Of a DNA stretch of 64,000 bases, positions 56,701-64,000 are shown one piece after another. Origin of the DNA: Acorus gramineus (Eukaryota; Streptophyta; Magnoliopsida; Acorales; Acoraceae); NCBI GenBank assembly GCA_030737835.1, contig JAUJYN010000069.1:275576-339575 (forward strand). Direction: 5' to 3'. The translations under genes were made by a program, and so were the position numbers. Under the pieces are notes generated by a model. That model made no database searches and was not told where the DNA came from. It worked only from the letters and a program-made list of their open reading frames with translations. Positions within the stretch are counted from its first letter, which is position 1. Each line of letters begins with the position of its first letter.

Positions 56701-58147
56701 CAATAATGATTCCCAAGCCCCAACTTCACAGGCCCCATCAAAGGCCCCATGAGGTGGCATGTGTCTAATACCTGTTATACCCTTAGTTAATTTTTTTTTT
56801 TTTGATAACTGATCCCACAATATAAGGAGACAATTATGATTGATTAAATAAAAAATAAAAAAGATCTTTAAATAAAAAAAAAAAAATAAAGGTGAGTCTG
56901 GACGGACACAATTTTCTTTCTTTCGAGTAAACTCTTTTTAATCAAACCTATTAAAAGAACGGCCTATCCCACTCACGAAGGAAGTCATAAGGTCAAGAGC
57001 TTGACGGCATAGAACTTTGTGAATTAGCTCATTGGGTTTGGCGGTGAGCGGTACGTTATTTGGTAATGTCAACTTCTTTATTTCTTTATACGGATGTCGA
57101 GTTATCTTTTTTTGGTTCCTAGGATGATTGTTTTTCCAATGTTTTTTTCCACTTTCTCTACTTTTCACTACTTTTTTTTTCGAATCTATTGAGATGGTCT
57201 CTTCTCTTCCAACCTAAACTTTTCAAAGATCTCCTAGAAAAAAACCCAACTATGAAGAGTATTATAACATGCAAAAGAATCAAGATCCTCTGTTTCTTTG
57301 TTCTATTGTTTCTAAGGTTAGTTACATTTAATTTATATATGATTTGTATGATGTTAATGTTACATTTCTGACATCGAATAAATGTAACAGTCTGAAATGT
57401 AACATTTATTTGTGTATTGCATTTGTTTAAATGCATGTAGTAATTTATATTTGTTACATTTATTAATGTAACAGTCAAATACATATATTTATTAAATGTA
57501 TCACACAACAAAAAAGGTGTTTGACATTTTCTATAAAATGTAACTGACTATTGAAAATAGAATCTGTTTATAAATTGTTTAAATGTAAATGTAACAGTTT
57601 TTATGTAAATGTAACAGTTTTTATGTAAATGTAACAGTTTTTATGTAAATGTAACAAATCGTTGTGAGAGATATAAATATTTAAGAAATGTACTTGATAT
57701 AACTGCTTCATATAGTAACTATATATGTTTTTTTATTTAAATTTGAATACAATAAATATCTGAATTTTTTAATGTTCAGTTAATAACATTCTTAAAAAAA
57801 AAAAAAATTAATGTGTATAATAAGAATATAAGTTTGAAGAAGAATTTTGATTAAAACAATTTAGATAATTTTTTGTGTAATTTAATTTTAATTGTAATTT
57901 AGGTAAGGATTTCAAAATTCAAAATTTGAAATGGATAAATGGATTTCAAGATTCACTCATAACCGAATAGAGAAAATGTGGGGATTTGGATTAATGGGAT
58001 AGATTTTTAATGAAGGGCATATTTGTATTTTGACATTTTACCCTTTTTGAAAAGTCAACAAACCAATTAATAAGAACCAATAAAATAATGACACCTCATG
58101 GGGCCTATGAGTGGGGCTTATTTTTTGGGGCCTGGGTATCACCACTG
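56701..58147. mobile_element. Mutator-like element (copy 2, inverted relative to 30124-31957)
   Basis: A perfect 9-bp TSD, AAAGATGAA, lies at 56692-56700 and 58148-58156. Inverted ends are CAATAATGATTCCCAAGCCC and CAGTGGTGATACCCAGGCCC (read inward), five differences over 20 bp. It shares ends and AT-rich arms (57300-58130) with the element at 30124-31957, in opposite orientation, but lacks the GC-rich cargo. Instead 56930-57170 holds a different open stretch on the minus strand (about 76 codons, ending ...LMTSFVSGIGRSFNRFD), source unknown. There is no transposase. Confidence 0.85.
57583..57660. repeat. 20-bp tandem repeat, four units
   Basis: Units of ATGTAAATGTAACAGTTTTT repeat four times inside the Mutator-like element. 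Confidence 0.85.
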
Positions 58148-58199
58148 AAAGATGAAAGATGCTGCCTGATTTGTAGATGTGAAAATCTCCATTGGTATC

Positions 58200-58450
58200 C
58201 TGTTTTTGAGGAAGGGTGAAAACCTCTTTAAGTAATCAAAGTTGATTATATCTTCATCCGTTAAGGATAACTGTTCTTGCCCCCACGATGTGACGTCCCC
58301 AGTCACGAATGCTTGCCTCTACCTTCTCCCACCCATTTTCCAATTGTGTCCCCTTGAAGATGGCTTCATTCCATATTCTCCAAATGGCCCACGCCTTAGT
58401 GGGTATGAAAGATTGGGATATTACAGCCCAAAATATAATGTCATATACAT
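58200..58450 (-). mobile_element. LINE zf-RVT-end fragment
   Basis: Minus-strand residues AIWRIWNEAIFKG, then LENGWEKVEASIRDWGRHIVG, are typical of the ORF2 C-terminus of plant LINEs. Only about 200 bp survives, next to the Mutator-like element. Confidence 0.65.
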
Positions 58451-58849
58451 CATTAAAAATCCAATAAAACATATACACCGTTAGATAAGGTATATACATT
58501 ATTAAAAAAAAATTTACGTTTCTTACAATGGGTTCATCAACTTGAAATGTAATAATATACACTTTACATTAAAACATATACCTCGTTAGATGATGTTTAT
58601 TATCTTTTAAAAATAAAAAAAATACAGTCTGAGTTTTAATTGTAAAAAGGCCTGAGTCTAACATTTTTTATTGGGCTATATCATAAGTTGTCCCGCTCCT
58701 ATCCCCAAGACGACGACGTAGATTCTTGCCAATCTACCAGATCTCCTCACATGATATATTTTTCGTAGTACATCCTCACATAATTTGATTTTTAAGACGC
58801 ATATTATATGTTTTTTTTTAAGTTAAACGGTAGGCGTCGTCTACTTAAT

Positions 58850-59430
58850 CTATATTATCTATATTACTATATAAAAGTCTCTTAAACCAAAACTTGCCTT
58901 TTGACCATTTTGCCCTTGTCAATTCATTCAATCCCATTACAGTCCATTCACACCACTTTAATGACAATCATTTTTTCATTTTACCCCTACATTTCTATTC
59001 AATTCCATTAAAATCCATTCACATCATTTTAATCTCATTTATAGTATACTATAATACATACATTTCATCATATAACATATTTATTAACTTATATTTAAAA
59101 TTGGTTATCATAATATTAATAGGATACTCCTACATTTCTATTCAATCCCATGAAAATCCATTTACAACATTTTAATTTCATTCATAGTTTATTCTAATAC
59201 ATATATTTCATCATGTGACATATTAACTTATAGTTAAAATTGGTTATCATAATATTATTAGGATAAGAGGATCCTTCCATTTTTTCATTTACCCCTACAT
59301 TTCTATTCAATTCCATGAAAATCCATTTACAACATTTTAATTTCATTAATAGTTTATTCTAATACATATATTTCATCATGTAACATATTGATTAACTTAT
59401 AATTTATTAATATTTGCATCCAAAAATGAT
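58850..59430. repeat. Repeated AT-rich block; possible Helitron 5' end
   Basis: TCTATATTACTATATAAAAG at 58857-58876 resembles 5' termini of some plant Helitrons. It is followed by three diverged direct repeats (near 58990, 59130 and 59290) containing CATTTCTATTCAATCCC, ATTTCATCATxTxACATAT and AAATTGGTTATCATAAT. A CTRR 3' end with hairpin was not located, so the Helitron call is tentative. Confidence 0.4.
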
Positions 59431-61200
59431 AAATATATAAATTTATTTATTTAATATTTAATGTTCCCATAACTTTCATATTTGTTTAAATTAGGATATA
59501 TATAAAAGATATGATGAAATCTATTCAAAGTTTGTATATAATTTGCATATTAGTTTATGAATAAAAATATGAAATCTATTTAAATTTTATCTTTAATTTG
59601 AATGTTAATTTCATTTTATTCTTAATATTATCCAAAAGAAATTCTGAATACTAATGAGACGAGATTGTGTCCCATGATAATCCTTGATTATATTTTTTTA
59701 AAAAAATTTAAATTCAAATGTGTTGCTTTAAATTTGGAATGGTAAAAAAAAAAGAACTAACCCAAAAAATTAATAATATTTGCATTCAAAATTTCTAACT
59801 AATAAATAAATAGATGTAATTAATATTGGTAATGCTGCCTTTTTTTAAGTTGGAAAATTTTAACAATATATAGACAATATAATTACACAAAAATATTTAC
59901 TTTTCCGTATTTCTAAAAAAATATTTCATCATTATGATTGTAATTATATATGTAAAATAAATTGTGAACAAATCCCATGTCACGCTTAATATGTATCTTA
60001 CCTGTGAATCTTTTTTTAATTTTATTAAAATGTCTATATCTATTGTATACAACTTATACATATACTTTCATTTGACACTTTTATCATTTCCAAACAATAG
60101 AAATCTATATTTATTTAAGCATGTTAATTATTGAAAAAAAATCTAAATATGATCCGAATCCGTATCCGAAATATTAGAAATATTCGATATTCGAATATCT
60201 GGAGTGCAGATCTCGATATCAGTCTATCCGATCCAAAAAATATCTGTATCTGACATATATTATAAATATATATATATACATATTTGTATTATATATTGCC
60301 CATATTGTTATAAATTAATATGATAATCTATTATATTACTATTAAATTTTCAATATATAATATCTGAAAAAAAATAAACCTTATACTCTCAATTTTAATT
60401 TTGTTATCTCACTAAAATATTATTTGATTATACAAATTAATGTTAATATTCAGACATATTATATTCTAAAAATATCCGATTTATATCTAAAAATATCCGA
60501 ATCTCAAAATATTCGTATTAGATTCAAAGTTAGGATATAATAGTATCACATCGAAGCCGGTTGGTTTCTTCCACTTACTCTTTCAACTACCCATTTTGGT
60601 CCCACATGCCCAGATAATTAGATAAAAGCCGGGGATTGTATTCAATTTATTCATTGATACATCATTTATTTTTTTCGATTGAATTCAATCAATTATTCTC
60701 TCTAGCCTCAACATTTATGATGGGAAAACGAGGAGTCCCCCATTCCGCCATTCGTTTTTGGAAATCTCAAAAAATGAAAAAAAAACATTGCATATATAAT
60801 TAGATTAATATATTTATTAACTTATAATTAAATTTGGATATCATAATATATTAGCAGGATAAAAAGATGCTTATAAAATAAAAATATATTCAAAATATAA
60901 ATTTTAGAATATATTTTATATTATGTATATTTTATGATATATTATATATATATACATATTATATCATAAAATCATATTAATAATTTACATAAATTACATG
61001 TATTTGAATATATCCATCTATACTTCAAAATCTATATCTATATTTATATAAAAGCCCTTTTTATTTTTTAAGTTTACATTTATCAATATCTGCAAACCCA
61101 TAAACCCATTCTTCTCATGTGGACCCTTCGTCTTCCGTGCCCCTTACTGCGCATTGATGTTCAGTGAATCTATCCAGTCCCAAACCATTTTTCACCCATC
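59431..61200. other. AT-rich intergenic DNA
   Basis: No gene is present. 60150-60540 has repeated ATATCCGA / TATTCG motifs in both orientations, suggesting an old transposon, but no ends or duplications can be fixed. Confidence 0.5.
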
Positions 61201-61281
61201 CATTATATTTGATTAATTATGGTTAAATGTAAAACCCTTCAAATTCACATAAAAAGTGGGAGCAGAGAAAGTGATCCTGCA

Positions 61282-61823
61282 ATGGAGGAGGCTGGAAACG
61301 AACGGCGTTCAAGTATTTGGGTATCTGCGACGATCTCTTCGAGGCCGGCGAGAAGATCGTATGGAAGACCGCCTCAAAATCCCAAGCCGAAGCCATCCCT
61401 CTCGCGCTTCAAGGTTTGTCAAAGTCTGTAGATTCTCCATCTAAAGTTTGTACATACAAAACATAAGGGGCTTCTTTTGGTGGATCTTTTGTTCAGGGAA
61501 GGATTTGATTGGGCTCGCGTAGAATGGGTCAAGAAAGACCAGGAGCTTTCCAATCGCTTCCTGAGGTAGTGTGCGATAAGAGAAACCCACGGCTTTCTTC
61601 ACATTCATGCTTTACCCAACGAGGTTTGCATTTTTATTTTTAATTGGGTTCCTGAATCATTGGTTGAATTGGTGTTGATGAAGATCTCTCAATAAGGTTT
61701 GAATTGTTGATTTGTTATATTAGGAAATTGGCCATTCAAATTTCTGAGAATTGACGCATTTGAATGCCATCATGATTTTCATTGGCGCATCAGTCGTAAA
61801 TGCGCAGTGGTGGTTCTTTTTAT
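61282..61823 (+). pseudogene. DEAD-box RNA helicase 10 (RH10/DDX47-like) pseudogene, first exons
   Basis: Exon 1 (ATG 61282 to 61413, donor GTTTGT) matches the Q-motif region of RH10-type helicases: FKYLGICDDLFEAGEKIVWK, then SKSQAEAIPLAL. It needs a frame change shortly after the ATG. Exon 2 (61497-61623) holds the GKDLIGLA start of motif I, but a TAG stands at the next codon and the Walker A Gly-rich loop is out of frame; KPTAFFTFMLYPT follows in another frame. Exon 3 starts at 61734 with an extra base in the ELAIQISE region and ends near SRKCAVVV. Family members are ribosome-biogenesis helicases of about 430-450 aa; no DEAD box or C-terminal domain is present here, so this is a truncated relic. 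Confidence 0.8.
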
Positions 61824-61829
61824 TAATCT

Positions 61830-64000
61830 TAGGTACATGTTTCCTAGATTTTATTAAGATTATATTTATAGCATGGTGAAATATTGAAATATCATATCAA
61901 TTTTTTTTTATTATATTCTATTGGGATTGGATTGCTGGCGTATATATCTTTATATGTAATATGCAATTTTGGGGATTTATAAGACAATTCATTTTGCCAA
62001 TCTTTTGACATCCCAAAACAGTCAGTCCATTTCAAAGAGTGAAGGTGAATGAAGTGGAATTTGCTGACGAGAGGCTTCAAAAAATTCATATTCGGCAAAG
62101 GTATATTGCTTACAGTATGAGTTTTCTTCTGTCAATTTGATTAATTCAAATGATTGTTAACAGATTTTTTTTATTTCTTGAGCATCGGTTTGCAGGAGGG
62201 TGCAAATGGTGGATACAATGCAAAAGCTCAGGAAACTCTTGGGCAAGTTAGAGTATATATATTTTTTTTTTCTGAATTCTAATGTGGATCTTTCCTGACA
62301 TGTACATAAAGCTAATGCAAATATGCATGCACGTTTGTTAGAAATTTGTATTGATAATTTTTTTCACATATTTGTTTACTATAAGTTTTTTACTAAAAAG
62401 AAAAATATTTTAGGACCTGACCTACAGATCTAAAAGTTCTGACTTTTGACTGTCTTCCATTTTGAAGTTTACATTACACCCTGTGATGATAAATGAGGGA
62501 AATTTGTATATGTTTATGAGTTTCATTTTGGTTATACGTCTTGTTTGTGAATATTAAAGCTTAGTCAATTTTCAGGAACTGCAAGATACTTGATACAATT
62601 ACGTGTTCCTTGAGCCACCTCCATAATAGTACTATTATCAGATAACAAAACATGTAATTTTGATTTTATTTGAAGTACATCTAACTATTCCAAAAGCTAA
62701 GCCATTAGCCAAAGTTTTTCAATGAGTCATGTGATTTAATAAACTATTCTTTTATGTATCTAACGTAATGATTCCTTCAATATTATATATAATGTTATAA
62801 AAAGCAACTCTGATAACTTAGTAGGTGATTCTCATGCACGTAAATGATGTTTCTCAATTTAATATAAAAAGTGAATACTACTATCATGCACTTTGGCCCT
62901 TTGAAAGAATAATCGATTTAGAAGTGAGCGTGAGGAAGATTTTTTTTTTTTTTTTTTTGACCCAAAATATTCCTTTGATCTGGTTCATCCACATGAGAAA
63001 TTAAAATTCCTTTGAAAATAAGGGCCCAATATGATAATCATTCTTGTTCTTCTTCTGTTGGAGCACACAAGTAAATTGCATTTAAAATCCTTCATTCTTG
63101 TGATCATTCTAGATATCCTACATAAAATTTCTCCAAATCTATTAGAATTGTATATTTGTAAAAAAAAAGTTATCATTTTTTATCATAGTTGTTAGAAGAC
63201 TTCTGAATCTGAGTTATTAAATTGACTCTAAATCATGGAAGCTGATTTCAAAAATCAATGTCCATTTCATGTCTATTTTTTCTGAGTTAATTAGTCATGC
63301 ATAAAGTATGAAAACTGATGCATAGATTCTCTCCTCTTTCTTTAAGGGATTTCCGGTAGCACATATAGGGGCGGTATTATCGATTTGCACTCACACTATA
63401 ACCTTTAATTACTCCGATGATGATTGAAGTGATGGAGTTTTCTATCTTCATTCTTCAATTCAGAAGAGAAGCTCTGTGCCGCCAAATTTGAGTAAGTATT
63501 ACGAATTTTGTTTCAAACCCAAGTTATTTAAACATGATAGATATTTGTTAGTGCAAAGAGATTTTTTGTCATGATTCATATTTTTTTAATCCTGATCATC
63601 TAATAGAAGTCATTTGGGTAGAATGCATTATATATTTGAATGAATATTTCTAATGGGTTTAAGTTATGTTTAATTTCATTTGATATTTTGCCTGTATAAA
63701 TTAATGCGTAGTTCGTATGCGTCCTTTTTCATATGAAATGAAATGAACTTTAACTTGAAGGGATAAATTTTGTTTCTTAATTATACTTATTATTAGAATG
63801 TTAAGCTCTAAAAAATCTTGATTATTATTATGGTTTTGTGGATAGATTATAGATTATTGCCTTTGACCCCTATTTACGCTGACAGATATAACATCATGAT
63901 GATTTTTTATTTTTATTTGACAAATCACTCATTTATGAGTAAAGAATACTCTAAAAAAAAAGTGTAATCATGCTAAGTCTTTATGTAATGTAGTCCCTGA
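61830..64000. other. AT-rich end of window, no recognised gene
   Basis: A few short frames flanked by possible splice sites occur (for example about 62047-62098, reading VNEVEFADERLQKIHIRQ, and about 62196-62250, RRVQMVDTMQKLRKLLGK). They lie downstream of the helicase relic and could be exons of an unrecognised gene continuing beyond the window. The support is weak. Confidence 0.3.

Overview
This is eukaryotic nuclear DNA from a flowering plant. The background is strongly AT-rich, with microsatellites, long introns with plant-type splice sites, LTR and non-LTR retrotransposons and many DNA-transposon relics. The exons are GC-rich with C/G at third codon positions, which looks more like a monocot than a eudicot, but the species cannot be fixed from the sequence.

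The backbone is a tandem family of DUF247 (UPF0481) genes, all on the + strand. They share a conserved 5' flank (TATA box), an N-terminal exon, one or two very short linker exons, a middle exon, a terminal exon with a C-terminal hydrophobic segment, and a shared 3' flank. Copy A (1959-6833) is open in every exon but has lost the GT of its first intron. Copy C (23971-24887) is a pseudogene. Copy B (34715-38728) is the only copy with no visible lesion. Copy D (40590-46170) has a frameshift in its last exon. Two orphan 3' flanks (about 792-1250 and 51485-53010) mark copies that were lost. A second family, a class I SAM-dependent methyltransferase, is present as a two-exon gene (53515-55450) and as a broken copy (9724-15851). 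Each lies downstream of a DUF247 3' flank, which suggests an ancient DUF247 + methyltransferase duplication unit. Other gene relics are a Pro/Met-rich C-terminal gene piece on the minus strand (49045-50192) and a DEAD-box RNA helicase 10-like pseudogene (61282-61823).

Most of the remainder is mobile DNA, with boundaries and target-site duplications (TSDs) that can be read directly. There is a young Copia element with identical 135-bp LTRs but a scrambled pol (10353-15176). There are two non-autonomous Gypsy elements (18526-20831 and 21302-23548), the second nested in a solo LTR inside the 5' leader region of copy C. A 2.57-kb solo LTR (25596-28164) is nested in a minus-strand LINE. At least seven Mutator-like elements have 9-bp TSDs (two of them approximate in length or sequence). 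Two of these are related to each other but carry different internal sequence, and one carries what looks like a captured gene 5' end (Pack-MULE-like). A roughly 0.97-kb near-palindrome lies in an intron of copy B.

The best biological leads are: a GC-AG intron conserved at one position in three DUF247 paralogues, with a stop codon directly behind the donor; variable linker exons whose phases compensate each other; the intronic hairpin in the one intact DUF247 copy; the Pack-MULE pair; and a methyltransferase whose glycine-rich SAM loop has a Gly-to-Val change.
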